From assembly GCA_034440635.1 (NCBI GenBank), contig JAOTON010001688.1, forward strand, positions 23,006-87,005: DNA of 64,000 nt, in the 5' to 3' direction. Below, piece after piece: positions 21,727 to 33,017 of the stretch. Made by a program: the position numbers and the translations under genes. The notes under the pieces are model-generated. The model was not told the DNA's origin. It searched no databases and saw only the letters and a program-made list of their open reading frames with translations. The stretch comes from Lepas anatifera (lineage: Eukaryota > Arthropoda > Thecostraca > Lepadidae). Each line of letters begins with the position of its first letter. Within the stretch, counting starts at the first letter, position 1.

Positions 21727-22591
21727 TTAACACGCGCATTGACGGGGGAGAGGGGGTTGGGTACCCGCCTCCTTCGGTTTTTTTGGAAATCACATAAAAA
21801 CGGCACACGCCGCCGTGCTTGGTATACCTTTTCTCTCATCACTTTTACAACTTTTTTTCAAAAATCTAAGCTTGGGTCACCCTGGTCAGGTTACCAGTAC
21901 AGGTCAAGTGACCTGATCTAAAAAAGTTTAAGATAACGTAATTCGGAACAGGGTGAATTTATCCTATTGAAACACATACCACATACTGAGCCCACCGTGC
22001 TGTCTAAAGTAGTTCCGGTGTTTTTTATATCGATGACCTAAGGTCAGGTGACCTCTTCCTTGGAAATACATGGGAAAAGTGGTTTTAATTAAATAACATG
22101 GTTATAGATAGTGATGGAGTGTTATGTTGGCTTCAGTGGGTTGAGAATGTCTTTGCAGTTCTAAACATACACATTTATACATTACTTCATATACATTTTG
22201 ACCTCATTTGACCTTGACTTTACCTCAGGTCAGGTTGAATGACATATTGGACCTGATTTGACCTATCAAGGCCATGTTATATATCATTGGATTCGGCTTG
22301 CTGCGAGGATTTTATTGGTTCAAATTGTTTGATCTATATTTACTTGTTCAAATGTAATGACCGAAAACCTTCATTTACATTTTATCCCTATGATGGGATA
22401 TTTTGACCTCTAGTTACCTTAAATGTGACCTGAAAAATAGTGCAAATATTTTCGATAGAGAGGTGGATGAGCTACTAAACGTAATTTACCGTTTTTGCTA
22501 TCTAGCATGGTTCTCGAGATCTTAGGGGGCTGGTACCTGCCCCTCCGTCAAAAGCGAAGGTGGCTCAGACGCCTGTCAAGGCACGTGTTAA
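21727..22591 (+). mobile_element. TTAA/AGGTCA element C4, full length
   Basis: It begins TTAACACGCGCATTGACG at 21727 and ends GGCACGTGTTAA at 22591; length 865 bp. The right end has the second inner copy of the terminal block (GTCAAAAGCGAAGGTGGC). It is more diverged than C1 (some half-sites have decayed). The right-end word TTCTCGAGATCTTAGGGGG is shared with C1, C2, C3, C6 and C7. Confidence 0.85.
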
Positions 22592-23154
22592 AGGGAATGT
22601 TGCACATTCATAACGGTATTTTAACCGATATAGCAAGTTTTAAAGCAAGTCGGAAGATCCGGTACTAAATATATCATTTGTCTTGGAAGTCGAGAATTTC
22701 GTAGAAAAAGCTAAACCTTACCCGAAATGTATCCTTCATGTAAACTTAGCAGCAGACCACAGTTCTCATGGATTTTGGTGTGACGACATATGCTGACGTC
22801 ACGGTAAGTATCAGTCAATCGAAGCCCTTGAAGCGTATTGAATATGGAGGTGGCTGCTAGATCATGACATCATCCACAGCGAGATATTTATTTCTTTCCC
22901 TAGAGAAGGATTTACAAATAAAAATATTGAGCTTATTTCTAAATTGTTTTAGAGAAATTATGGATGCCTCCTTGGTTTTCGGCTACAAGTACCCCTAATT
23001 ACAATAAATTCCCGGATTTGACCAAGTTGCCACATTCCTTTTAAATGTTCAAATCATACTGCCCTAAATTCGTGTAAAATGGAAAAAGGGGACGGCTGGC
23101 TAGCTCACACATAATACTTGGCCCCTCTTACAATTTTTTGGAGGATTTAGCGAG
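22592..23154. other. Unassigned stretch
   Basis: No gene or known repeat is recognised. Confidence 0.4.
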
Positions 23155-23490
23155 CCATATTTGCCGTTTGACATCTTCGAGGTCATCCAAGGTCACCAGG
23201 GGTCAAAACCAGTATTTTGACAGTAATTTTTTACCTAATCAAGCTTAGAGCGCTGAATCAAACACCATCGTGTATGTCTTGTCACTGGGTTTCGTTTGAT
23301 ATACAGCAGGGTCACTTTCTGGCCTTTCATGACCTCAGGTCATATTAGGTCACGAGGTGACCTCTGGAGGTCAAAATACTGGCGGGAGGTCATTACGTTG
23401 CACATAGTGGATAAAGGTCTGGCATTTTCCTATCCAATGTACTTTACCATATATCAACAGCTCTAATGGCATAAGTTATGCCCAGTTTAC

Positions 23491-24290
23491 TTAAAGGGAG
23501 ATACGCGACAAAATTATTATTGTGGTTTCCTGCTATTTGAAAAATCCTGATGACGAAACTATCAATTATTTTTTGTATCTTCGGTAAAATTTTGGGAGGC
23601 CACTCACTTATTATCGAAATAGGTTAACAGTTTCAATAAAATGCCCATCACTTACCCATGCCCATACCCATCACTTACTTTTCGAAAACTATTTAAAGTT
23701 GAAAAGTAATGTTTTTTTATAATACAAATGTCTGTTCTGTATTTGTATTTGAATTAATTTAAAAAAAAACTTTTAAAAATTACAAAATGAATTAGTTTGC
23801 CCTAGAAACGGAAAAAATATAATTACTCAAGTCTTAAGCGGTTTCGTACCGCGGGTCTTGAGTCATTTTCTGCTTCAGCCCCAGGATGACAAAACTTTTG
23901 CGTCAGATAGGTCACGTGACCCCGGTTTGAGAATTCCTAGGCTTTTGATTGGTTAATTTTGATTTCTTTTAAGCCCTATATTTCTGTTTCAAAAGAGTTT
24001 TGGAATGTTGTTTTTCTAAAGTTATTTTTTTCTGTAGAAGTCCAAAGTTCTACATCACTATTTAGGATAGATATGACCTAATTCTTAGAGAAATTGATAG
24101 CATTAGCCGTGTGTACGTCATACACATCGATATGAGGTGTACCGGTAAAGTCGTCTAGAAATGTTGACTTTGAGAGCGATTTTAAGGCATTTGCAGGCCG
24201 AATTCGCAAAAATGAGAATGTGACTTCTGAAACAGCTTTTTGTAACCTTTTCATATAGCCAATAAAATTTTTTCGCGTATCTCCCTTTAA
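23491..24290. mobile_element. Second type of TTAA element, 800 bp, TIR AGGGAGATACGCG
   Basis: TTAA at 23491 and 24287 flanks a terminal inverted repeat: TTAAAGGGAGATACGCGA on the left and its inverse TCGCGTATCTCCCTTTAA on the right. It has no AGGTCA array and is A/T-rich. The minus frame at 24078-24299 is short and without motifs. TTAA duplication with AGGG termini recalls Kolobok- or piggyBac-type MITEs (inference). Confidence 0.85.
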
Positions 24291-25204
24291 GCAGTGCATA
24301 TTTGAATGAAAATAGCCGATCTTGACCTAATTTGACGTCTGGAGGTCAAACCATTGACCTGAGCGCTAAAACGTGCTGAGTATTTTCTTACTGAATTCAC
24401 GCGAGCTTTCTAATGCACTTTACAGATTTACCCTAACGCCCATACTTTCGGAGTTAGAGGGGCCATCGACAGGGTTGGCACTGCCCACTACCCACTGCCC
24501 GGGTTTTTTGGTTTTTTTAGTGGGGTTTTTAATGGATAAAACCCACCCGGGTTTTTTGCATAAATCATTTTCTAGATGCCCCTGAGTAAAAATGTCGTCT
24601 TTTTTGATATTCACATCACTTTTAAAGCTACTAAGCCTTGGTATGTGTAGAATATGTCAAAGATTGGCAGAATTGGTACCATATGCCACCTCATACAACC
24701 CGCTGGAAAAGTGCATTTGGAAATTCTTGCCGTCTTACCAGGAAAATCATTCCTAAGAATCCACATGTCGGAATTGCAAATTGTGCAACACAAATTTCTA
24801 TCTTGTTTTTGCCATATGTAAAAGTCGCTGGATAACACCAATACTGTCTCTGAATATGACGTACGTTTTGGTCTGCACCATGCAGTTTTTCCAGAATTCA
24901 ACCTATATATATCTTAATTTATAAACATCTCTGCAAGGACAAAATATGCCAAAGTAACAGTGCAGTCTCAGATTGTGACTCTGACTGACTTTGACCTTAG
25001 TCACACAAAAGTTTATTTGTCCAGCTCATGGAATGGAAAAAATGGCTTATGGTGGTGGAGTCACATCGTGCTGTATTCCAGGCGCGCAGCCAAGGTGGGG
25101 CGACCGCCTCTCCCCTTTGCTGAGCTTAAGCACTGTAAAGAGATTCCTGCACGGCCTCCTGTCGTTTTCTGATTTATGCTCCCCAAGTTGATTATAAGAA
25201 CACT

Positions 25205-25830
25205 GACACCATCACAATGTTTGTCTCGGAGACTCTCAATAGCAAGTCTCAGGGACCCAAGCGTTGGTCTGGTAGGGCCCACCAAAATTTTGAATTGGGG
25301 GCCACAGATTCGGCTATCGGGACACCAGAGTTTATCTCTGGGCCTCCAGACTTGGTATCTGGAGCAGCCCCAAAAGTTTTCTCCGGGGTTTTCAGAGTTG
25401 GTCTGGAGGACCCTCAAGAGTTTGTCACGGGGGGGGTGGGCCAGAGCTGGTCTCTGAGGGCTCCCAAAGTTGGTCTTGTGGGGCCCAATATTCTGACTTG
25501 GGGGATCCGAAAAGTTTTCTCGGAGAGCCCAGGGTTGCTCTCGGATGGCCTTTAAGAATTCGTCTCGGGGGCCTCAGAGTTGGTCTCCAAGGCCTTCGAG
25601 GGTTTGTCTCGTCGGCCAATAGAGTTGGTCTTGAACCTGGCTGAAAGTTGGTTTCGGGGGTCCCTAGATTCGTTCCTTGGGGTCCCCAGAGTTGGTTTCG
25701 GAGGACCCCAAGAATTGTTCTTGGGGCTCCCAGTGTTAGTCTCGAGGACCTTCAAGAGTCTTCAAGAGTTTGTCTTGGTTCACGAGGCCCTCAGAGCTGG
25801 TCTCGGGGATCCCTAGACTCGTTCTTGGGC
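25205..25830. repeat. Degenerate 21-23-bp minisatellite
   Basis: Many units follow the pattern AGAGTTGGTCTC then GGGGACCCC-like, each 21-23 bp (for example near 25575, 25622, 25643 and 25690). The units are open in several frames on both strands, which explains the long repetitive open frames here. It is carried inside the hAT-like element. Confidence 0.8.
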
Positions 25831-26285
25831 GACTCAATAGTTTTTTTCTGGCGGGAGGGGAGGTTGTGTCTCAAGGCACCGGTCAATTTTTCTAAAACTG
25901 CCCAAAGAATTCGTGTTGGGGGCACGATGGTCCCCGAGTCACAAAATAATAAAAAGGATACCACGCTTTATTTAGCTAGATAGACAAAGAAACAATGTAG
26001 GTAAAAACAGCCAATAAAAGTCACGTGAACCACACCGATTCACTCCACCATCTCATCAGCCACCGCTGACGTTCTTTTTATTTTCATTAGCGATCTTTGC
26101 GCTCGGGCCCCGTGCTGTGCCCCGGAGCCTATATCAACGCCCCTTCCCCCTGAGCAAATAATGGATACGCCCCTGCTGTGCTCTGAGAATTGTGATCTGG
26201 CCTTTATTGATGTACCCGACTAAGATTTTCAGCGCTAGCATTTGTCCATGAGGAATATGAGCTACTGATTTATAAAAAAATTCCT

Positions 26286-26460
26286 GTGGGGCGCAGTGGT
26301 GTGGTGCTTGTCGCACTTGCTTTTACGGGGTCGTCCGGGCTTACGTCCGGTGGATTTCTTGAGTACGGTGAATCCGGCTCCTAAGAGAAAACAGTAACAA
26401 GAGTCGACGACGCCGCATGACCATAGCAGTGGATGAGTTTATAAGCCCCAAAAATTGTTA
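26286..26460 (+). mobile_element. tRNA-derived SINE
   Basis: The head GTGGGGCGCAGTGGTGTGG resembles a tRNA A box, and GGGCTTACGTCCGG about 40 bases later resembles a B box followed by the T-arm. The tail (CGACGCCGCATGACCATAGC, then AAGCCCC and AATTGTTAT) is shared with 43141-43258. Two copies with the same tail support a family. Confidence 0.65.
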
Positions 26461-26864
26461 TTCTGGTCAAAAGTCGGTTCATTTTTCTTATCCATGGGTG
26501 CCCATAAACTAGGAAGGGTTCTGCACGCTGCCGTCAATCGGGTACTTCAGAACAGCTTGGGGAATAGGAGCTTCTTCTCACCTCCACCACCTAAGGCAAA
26601 GACTGGTAGGCAACGATGATATTGAAAGCGATGATATTGAAAGCATCACAGTCTGAATGCGTGCTCAAACAATGACATTAATCTAGAAACGGTGGGGTGA
26701 GAATGCTACAAAACAAAATTAAAAAACCCGGAAAAACCCACAAAAACCCGCAAAAACCCAGACCCGTGGGCTTTTTACAAAAAACCCGGGTTTTTCCAAC
26801 CCTGCCCATCGATGCCCCCGGTGGGGCGAAGGTGGCGCCGGGCGCCCGGTGGGGCGCGGGTTAA

Positions 26865-26944
26865 GACTAACTTAAGAAGCTCGTTTTCAATTCTTGAAAA
26901 ACCTGAGGGGGTTGCAACACCCCCTTGTACGTGTAAGGGTTAAA
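26865..26944. repeat. Fragment of another TTAA-type terminus
   Basis: Bases 26900-26942 read CTTGAAAAACCTGAGGGGG, then an inverted ACACCCCC and a final AAGGGTTAA. This is the pattern of the hairpin-side terminus of the TTAA elements. A similar block lies at 45440-45480 (GGGGGTTGTTGCAACTTCC). Confidence 0.5.
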
Positions 26945-27299
26945 ACTCTCTTGACGGGAAAGCAATTGGTTGAAAATTCCATGGCTCCCCCTTAAATTCG
27001 AACGTTCCGTCGTCACTGGCATTAACCATACCGTGAGTTTCTATGTTACAGCTCCATAGTGAATTGAAATAAGCTAAATGGTGAACACAAATGTAAAATA
27101 TTCGTTACAATCATTAAAAAATAGCAGAACTATAGGCTTTCAAAACAATGCCTACATGGTGACCCCCGAAAAATGCCGGAGGCTATATCTGCCATACCAA
27201 ATAAAAAAGACACCATGGTTAGATTCTACACCTTTGAAACCCCCTTGACACCAATTTTGGAGAGAATAAAAAATAGAAGGGTTTTATTTTACGGAATTT

Positions 27300-29865
27300 T
27301 TGTGTCGATTTATAGTGGAATGACCCAACTGCTGATGCAGATATCACAGAATAATTCAAAACCTCCCAGGATTGTCGTCCGGAGACACGTTGCTTAGTCT
27401 TCCATGAGCTTCGTAGCTGTGAATCCGTGAATTTCTGCTTGTACAATCCCAACATCGACCTTATCGATCGAATATCTCTATTGCTACTGCCGGCGGAATC
27501 GCTTCTTCTCCAAACTTTTAAGAATTTTGAAATCTATCACGTGTGGGTCATTTTCCTATGTCAAAACTATTTGCTATTACTTCGGAATCGGCTTGGTTGC
27601 TCTGTTTGCTATGTCACTGCTCTTCACTCTCCTCAAGCACTAAACGAACCCACAAAAAACGGGTATGACCCTCAGCACACTGTGCCCCCTGCCTTGGCTC
27701 ACCCACCCGGCGACTGAGGCACCCGATGCGTAGACATCGTACGCCGCGGCGCCCTCGCAAAAACCCGACAAAATCCAGAGTTCACCCCTGCTGCATCTGG
27801 GCAGTATTAGGATCAACAACGGCCTGCTGTCGCCTGGATATTGTTTATCTCCGCGACAGTCTTCCCAGTCGCCAACTCTGCTCCCTCCCTCGAATCCCAC
27901 CCACTATGCTTCTCCAGCAGGATTCGAGTAACGGTAACACTCCGTTTTAACCCCCTAACCCCCTGCTGCTTTTGCCATTGCACTGGCCACCACTGCCCCC
28001 TCCCTGATTCACCTGACCTTTTGACCCAGGTCTTGCTGCCTTGTTTAAATTAGGTGAATCATCCCTGGCTTTGCTGGCGGTTCCATGTACTCCCTTATGG
28101 ACTTATGGCAATTCAAAGTAAATAATCCGTTCCCTTCCGTGCTTTTGCGAATTACTGCCAACTAGGTCTGTTACTCCATGTTTTTACATCTACGGTTCCT
28201 GCTCTCTACTGGAGTTCCCGCCATCAACACCGGCCGGCTCCCCCGTACTGCCGCCGCCCCGCAGGTCCTCATGGTCGGCCTGAATTCGCACGTCCCAGCA
28301 ACTCAATGCGTGCTTAGACGGTGTCGAATAAGAAAGCCCTTGGTCTACAGAAGAGGCTTCAACTTGTTTTGCGGCCAGTTTTTAACACGCGCATTGACGG
28401 GGGTCTGAGCCACCTTCGCTTTGACGGGGGGGTGGCGGGTACCCGCTCCCCTAAGATCTCGGGAACCATGGTAGGTAGCAAAAAACGGTGAACGGCGTTA
28501 AAATGCATAGCATTAGAACCGCAAAGCCCAGGCAAATCTAATGGAGCTAAAATAAACGCTCTATCACCATCCGTTACTGAGCTATTCCATGAAAACCTTT
28601 TTTCCATCTATTTCCAATGGAGAGGCCATGCCTCGTAACTGACCTTAGGTCATCGATATCAAAAATACCGGCACATATTTTAGAGAACTCGGTGGGGCCG
28701 TTATGTGATGAGTTTCAGTCGGGTAAGTTCACACTGCTCCGGCTTAAGCTATCTTAAACTTTTTTGAGGTTGGGTCACTTGACCTGTACTGGTGACCTGA
28801 CCTGAGATGACCTAACCTTAAAATTTTCACATACGTTGTAAAAATGATAGAGGAAAATGTAGGCTAAGTACGGCGGCGCTACGCGCCGCCGTTTTTCTGC
28901 TATCTCCGAAAAATCCGAGGGGGTGGGTAACCGACCCCCGTCAATGCGCGTGTTAAGCCGTCTGCCACAGTCAATTCTATTCACTTGGCAATTATGTATA
29001 TAAATATCGGTGTTCATATCGGTATTTTGTTTTATTTTGTTAGCCCTTGCCATGTGTTTCAGTCATTGTTATCGCTTGTATTTGGACGAATTTGACCGAC
29101 GACATTGTTTACTCCCCTGCTGGGTTGCCCCGACAGACCTGTGTTCCCCTGTTCATATCGTACATTCTACTCCTTACTGATCAATACTTTCACTTCCAGA
29201 TCCCTCTGCAACTGACTGAGCTGATCGAGTGAACTGAAACTTTCCCCACCGTCTCTGAGCCGAGACACTGGCGGTGCCTGAGAGTTCCCCCTAGCGGTGT
29301 CCCGCTACATATGGACACCGCGGTGGCAGTGGTGGCCTGCAATCACAAACAATTGCGACTCTGTCCGCATCACGTTCTCTACCGGACGCTTGATCCCCGC
29401 CGGGTAGACAACGTCACCCGGACACTGAGACCTCCTCGCGTTTTCGACAATCATTACCAGGAAAACCGCGCACGTCAACAGCCTTTCCACTTCGCTGACT
29501 TGGGATGACCACCTTCACACAGCCCTACTTATTGGCCCCTCATCAGTCATCTTACCCGCCGCCCGTCTCCGCTAGCGGCTGGAAGTCAGCACTCTCCGTC
29601 GCATCTGGAAGTTTTTGAAACTGATTTCGCTCGGACACAAGCTTACGACTTCAACAGCCGCCCTGCCCTGGAAGCCGTTTACACCAGCGGACAACCACCT
29701 GCCACTACGCCAACGGGATAGCTCATACCAGACCATTCTCACTTGCTCAGATTTGACCAATTTCTTGCTCAATTGTTCCACCCTTCTTACCGATCGTCAC
29801 CTCAGTCAGCCCATTCGTGAAGGTGTGCAATTTTGCAGAGAGGGAAGGAGTGAGCGTGTTTTAAC
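27300..29865 (+). mobile_element. Decayed second copy of the envelope-bearing LTR element
   Basis: Bases 27360-27510 match bases 32740-32880 of the better copy across the end of the envelope-like frame (shared CTTAGTCTTCCATGAGCT-like and CCAACATCGACCTTATCG-like blocks with many changes). The match continues weakly into the C-rich tail: 27990-28070 against 33595-33660, with a shared GTTTAAATT-GGTGAA. It ends near 29865 with a purine run (GAGAGGGAAGGAG) like the polypurine tract of the other copy. LTRs are not found. Element C2 lies inside. Confidence 0.65.
28382..28956 (-). mobile_element. TTAA/AGGTCA element C2 with internal deletion
   Basis: The ends are TTAACACGCGCATTGACG and CGTCAATGCGCGTGTTAA; length 575 bp. 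Relative to C1 it lacks about 270 bp after AACGGCGTTA, with the next base run AAATGCATA joined directly. The deletion removed the central facing half-site cluster. The GC hairpin (about 28874-28892) is kept. Confidence 0.88.
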
Positions 29866-29924
29866 ATGACGAATGATGGTGCTGAAGGTTGTAAACGAAA
29901 TATTTCATAACGTTCATATGCGGC

Positions 29925-30614
29925 GCAGTTTAAGGAAAATGGCATAGTTTTAATTCCTAAGGAAGGAAAAGATACGAATAAATAAATAACAAACCTACGC
30001 CCAATTTCCCTTTTGAATAAAATTTTCAAAATTATTACGAAGTGCTTGGCACTACGGCTGTCAAAAGCAATAAAAACCCTAATAGACGAGGATCAAACAG
30101 GGTTTATTAAGGAACGGTATATTGGGAATAATATAAGAACCCTTTTGGAGACTATCGACCACTGCAATAGGCAGAAGAGATCGGCCTTACTTTTAGCCTG
30201 TGATTTGAAGTCAGCGTATGATTCGGTAGACTGGAGCTATATGAAAAAACACTGTCCGCTCTTAGGCAGGGAATAACTTCAAAAGATGGATAGAAATACT
30301 TTACGATTGCAATCCAGGTTTTTAACACAAAGCCTCAATACAATTTAACGGAAAACTCTCGCGACCCTATGGAATACATCTTGGTCTGAGGCAAGATGAC
30401 CCCTTAAGTTGTTTCCTATTTTTGCTGGCGTTTCAACCTTTTCTGCTTTTTTATCAGACGCTCAGAGTGTATAAGAGGTGTAGAGGTAAATTCAAGTGAA
30501 ATAAAGGTAAGCGCTTACGCCGACGATGTAACGATTATTTTAGACGGAAGCAATAGTTCCTTGAAGAATTGATTGGATTTGTTTAACCATTTCCAGGGCG
30601 CATCGGGCTTAGAA
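29925..30614 (+). pseudogene. L1/Tx1-like reverse transcriptase, first part
   Basis: In order, with frame changes between them: GIVLIPKEGKD, KIFKIITKCLALRLS, DQTGFIKERYIGNNIR, ACDLKSAYDSV (motif A, catalytic Asp present), then FKRWIEILY, GLRQDDPLSCFLFLLA (motif B, usually RQGDPLS), and SAYADDVTIILDG (motif C, intact). The order and spacing fit the polymerase of L1/Tx1-clade LINEs, which copies the RNA at a nicked chromosomal site. It is interrupted at 30615 by C3. Confidence 0.8.
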
Positions 30615-30832
30615 TTAACACGCGCATTGACGGGGGTCTGAGCCACCTTCGCTTTGACGAGAGGGGGCGGGTACCCCCCTAAGATCTCGAGAACCACGGT
30701 AGGTAGCGAAAAACAGTAAACGACGTTGGGTAGCCCATCTACTTCTCCATTGAAACTATTTGAACCATTTTTTGTCAGGCCACATTTAAGGCCACGAGAG
30801 GTCAAAACATGCCGTAGGGATAACATGTATAT

Positions 30833-31002
30833 TGTTGTAGAGTGTTTAGTCTAGTCCTAAAATCAGAATGTGTGTCGCGAGTGTCTGTGTTTATACCAGC
30901 AACCCGTTTCGTTGGCTTGAGCGAAGATATATAACTAGGTCAAAAATTGGAATACACGGTTGGTCCCGACGCAGTCTTCCTCTCGCCTCCGACAACGTAA
31001 CA
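30833..31002 (+). repeat. 5' LTR, 170 bp
   Basis: It begins TGTTGTAGAG and ends CAACGTAACA (TG...CA). It differs from the 3' LTR (35289-35458) by a single base that I can see (G against A, sixth from the end), so the insertion is recent. The target duplication is ATAT (30829-30832 and 35459-35462). A TGGCAGCAGC string starts two bases after the LTR, where a primer-binding site is expected; the tRNA is not identified. Confidence 0.92.
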
Positions 31003-31260
31003 CTGGCAGCAGCGGTGGTGGCTGGTGGCTCCGGCCACCAGCTATCCCCTCTCTTCACCTCAGTCTGTCTACACGCCCCGGCCATCTCCAGGTAAGACTG
31101 AATTTCTGTTTAAAACCAGTATCATTCAAATTTTCTTTATGCTGTTTAGCCTTATTTCTTCACGTTTGAGGCCCATTTGTGCCACCGAGTCAACAGACAG
31201 TTCCAATACGCGTCAAATGAGTGTTTTAAGAGTAATTTAGAACCACCCCCAGATGATTGT

Positions 31261-31500
31261 GGTAGAAGAGAATATGCGCCATAGAGGCGCAATAGGATAC
31301 TAAGGAATAAGCGCCACAGAAGCGCCATGAGAGAATAAGAGAATAAGCGCTATAGAAGCGCCAAAGGATACTAAGGAATAAGCGCCACAGAAGCGCCATA
31401 AGAGAATAGGAATAAGCGCCACAGAAGCGCCATAAGATAAGGAATAAGCGCCATAGAAGCGCCATGATGAAAAAAAACGCTAAAGGAGCGCCATACGCAT
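31261..31500 (+). repeat. Tandem GCGCC-AYAGAA-GCGCC array in the LTR element leader
   Basis: Seven units of the type GCGCCACAGAAGCGCC lie about 30-37 bp apart (near 31272, 31311, 31348, 31381, 31417, 31447 and, degenerate, 31479). The spacers are A-rich (ATAAGAGAATAAG). The spot, between the LTR and the envelope-like frame, is where packaging or leader structures would be. Confidence 0.8.
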
Positions 31501-31715
31501 GAGCGATTAGTGCTCTGATGGCGATAGGGACTCTAGGTTGTTGAACTCTTACTTCAAGCACTCAGCCCAATAGGTTTAGACAAACTGCCAGCGGCAGATT
31601 TCAAGGCCCTGTTTAACCGAGAGGCCTAGCCCCCTTCAAAAACCCATTGACATATGGACCAGGCCCCGCCACATAGTTTGACCACCTGTTTGTTGGCAAT
31701 GTTATTGACCCTCTT

Positions 31716-33005
31716 GTGTCTCAGATGAAAATATCGTGGCTTGTTTTATGTTCATCCCCCTCGCCAGCCAGGCCCAGACGGCAGAGCCCTCACCTCAGCA
31801 CCACCGTTATGCCGTCTGCTCCAAGACAGACGCCCAAGCACGCTATAATCTGCGGACGTTGGATTGTCAGCCCCTCTGCGTGTGTACTCTGCAAAGTATC
31901 CGCAACCACTGGTATAGTAAATCATTCATTGGTTCACAACCACCATTTTCTGTTTACCTTTTGTTCACATCAATTATGGTTGTAACACAGGTGGCAGTGG
32001 CGGACACAAGGTATGTGTGGAGATTCTCCTATTTCGCCCTGCCAACCCGTCGTTACATTGACTGGAAATTATTAATAACACTGCTGAAGAAATTGCTACG
32101 TCTGCCACTGCCGTGACTCCTAGTGGCATTAAACTCACCGTCCTAGGTAATTATGATCAGCCTTCAGTGCAAATTTTAGATAGTTTTGTCAAAAACATAC
32201 GCAATCCCCAAGATGCTTATCTTGTTCGTAGTTCCGCAAGGAACCAACCTGTTCGAGGCACCGTAGGAGACATACAGAGCTCTGAGCCCTATTCTACTAA
32301 TTTTTCATTTCCCCATGATTTAGTGACGTATCACACATACGAAGAATGCATTTCGTGTGATGCACAAGAAAGTTATGTTAAAACAATGACTAAGCAGAAA
32401 GCTCACATTTTACCACGTGTCTATGCCAATCAAAAGTTCTTTGTTGACCAAGCCGGTGCTCTCAAATCTCAACTTCTTACTTCAAGTCCAGCAATTGCTC
32501 ACCTTTCGATCACCGACCTAAAAGTCACTGTACGTACCATCCAAGTTTGTCCAAAAATCAAAAGCACAATTGCGGTACAAGGTTGCCACAGTTGCCCCAC
32601 TCCAGCCACATTCACTTTTCTCGCCAAAAGTACTTGTCAGGACGGACGCGCCGACGTAAGCCTTATAGATATACCGCTTTCGACCCGGTCTGTCTATTTA
32701 ACCACTACAGACGCATCTATCACAATTGAATTTAAAACCTCTAAAGTTTGCCATCAGGAAACTCTTTGTCTAGTCTTCAATGAGCTCCGAAGTTGCGATA
32801 ACTTGGACTTTTGTTTGGATGATCCAAACCTTGATCTTGTTGCACGTAATATTTCCGTTGCCACTTCTGGACGTATTCTCCCAACCTCCTTTTGGGACAA
32901 CTTAAGCTCTAATACTCTTGACGTCTTCTCTTCAGTTCGTAACATTTTCTATTTTTTGCTATCGGCATAGCTGCCATTTTCTTATTCTCACTCATCATTA
33001 CTATT
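31716..33005 (+). pseudogene. Phlebovirus-glycoprotein-like envelope relic (broken)
   Basis: A start at 31723 gives a short hydrophobic leader, but the frame shifts within it. A Cys-containing ectodomain stretch follows to about 32090. The long frame 32113-32970 (about 285 codons) is rich in spaced Cys, including a GCHSC-PTPATFTF block near 32581-32620, as in the C-terminal glycoprotein (Gc) domain of phlebovirus-like fusion proteins captured by invertebrate LTR elements. A membrane segment sits at the end, but a frameshift near 32955 breaks it; the tail stops at about 33017. The glycoprotein N part is too short to be complete. Assignment rests on Cys pattern and layout, not on a search. Confidence 0.6.
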
Positions 33006-33017
33006 ATCAAGCGCTAA

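Larger units (their letters stand above)
24470..26804. mobile_element. hAT-like DNA element, 2335 bp, non-autonomous
   Basis: The ends are CAGGGTTGG and CCAACCCTG. The flanking 8-mers GCCATCGA (24462-24469) and CCCATCGA (26805-26812) agree at 7 of 8 positions, as expected for a hAT target duplication. Both sub-termini carry clusters of CCCGGGTTTTTT words. No transposase is found; a minus frame (24901-24611) has a pair of Cys-x-x-Cys residues, but I cannot assign it. Inside lie a minisatellite (about 25205-25830) and a SINE (26286-26460). Confidence 0.85.
23155..26864 (+). mobile_element. TTAA/AGGTCA element A4 with two different DNA elements inside
   Basis: The A interior starts at about 23155 (CATATTTGCC, AAGGTCATCCAAGGTCACCA), so the left end is missing. 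It is broken by an 800-bp TTAA element (23491-24290) and a hAT-like element (24470-26804). It ends GGTGGGGCGCGGGTTAA at 26864. After removing both inserts the order matches A2. Confidence 0.85.

Noticed and set aside
25061..25983. Several overlapping Pro/Gly/Ser-rich frames on both strands
   Set aside because: They are produced by the 21-23-bp minisatellite, which stays open in many frames.
26286..26360. Functional tRNA gene
   Set aside because: The A-box and B-box are only approximate and no cloverleaf can be drawn; it fits a SINE head.
31261..31500. CRISPR-like array
   Set aside because: The units are short and the spacers are near-identical A-rich strings; it lies in a eukaryotic LTR element.
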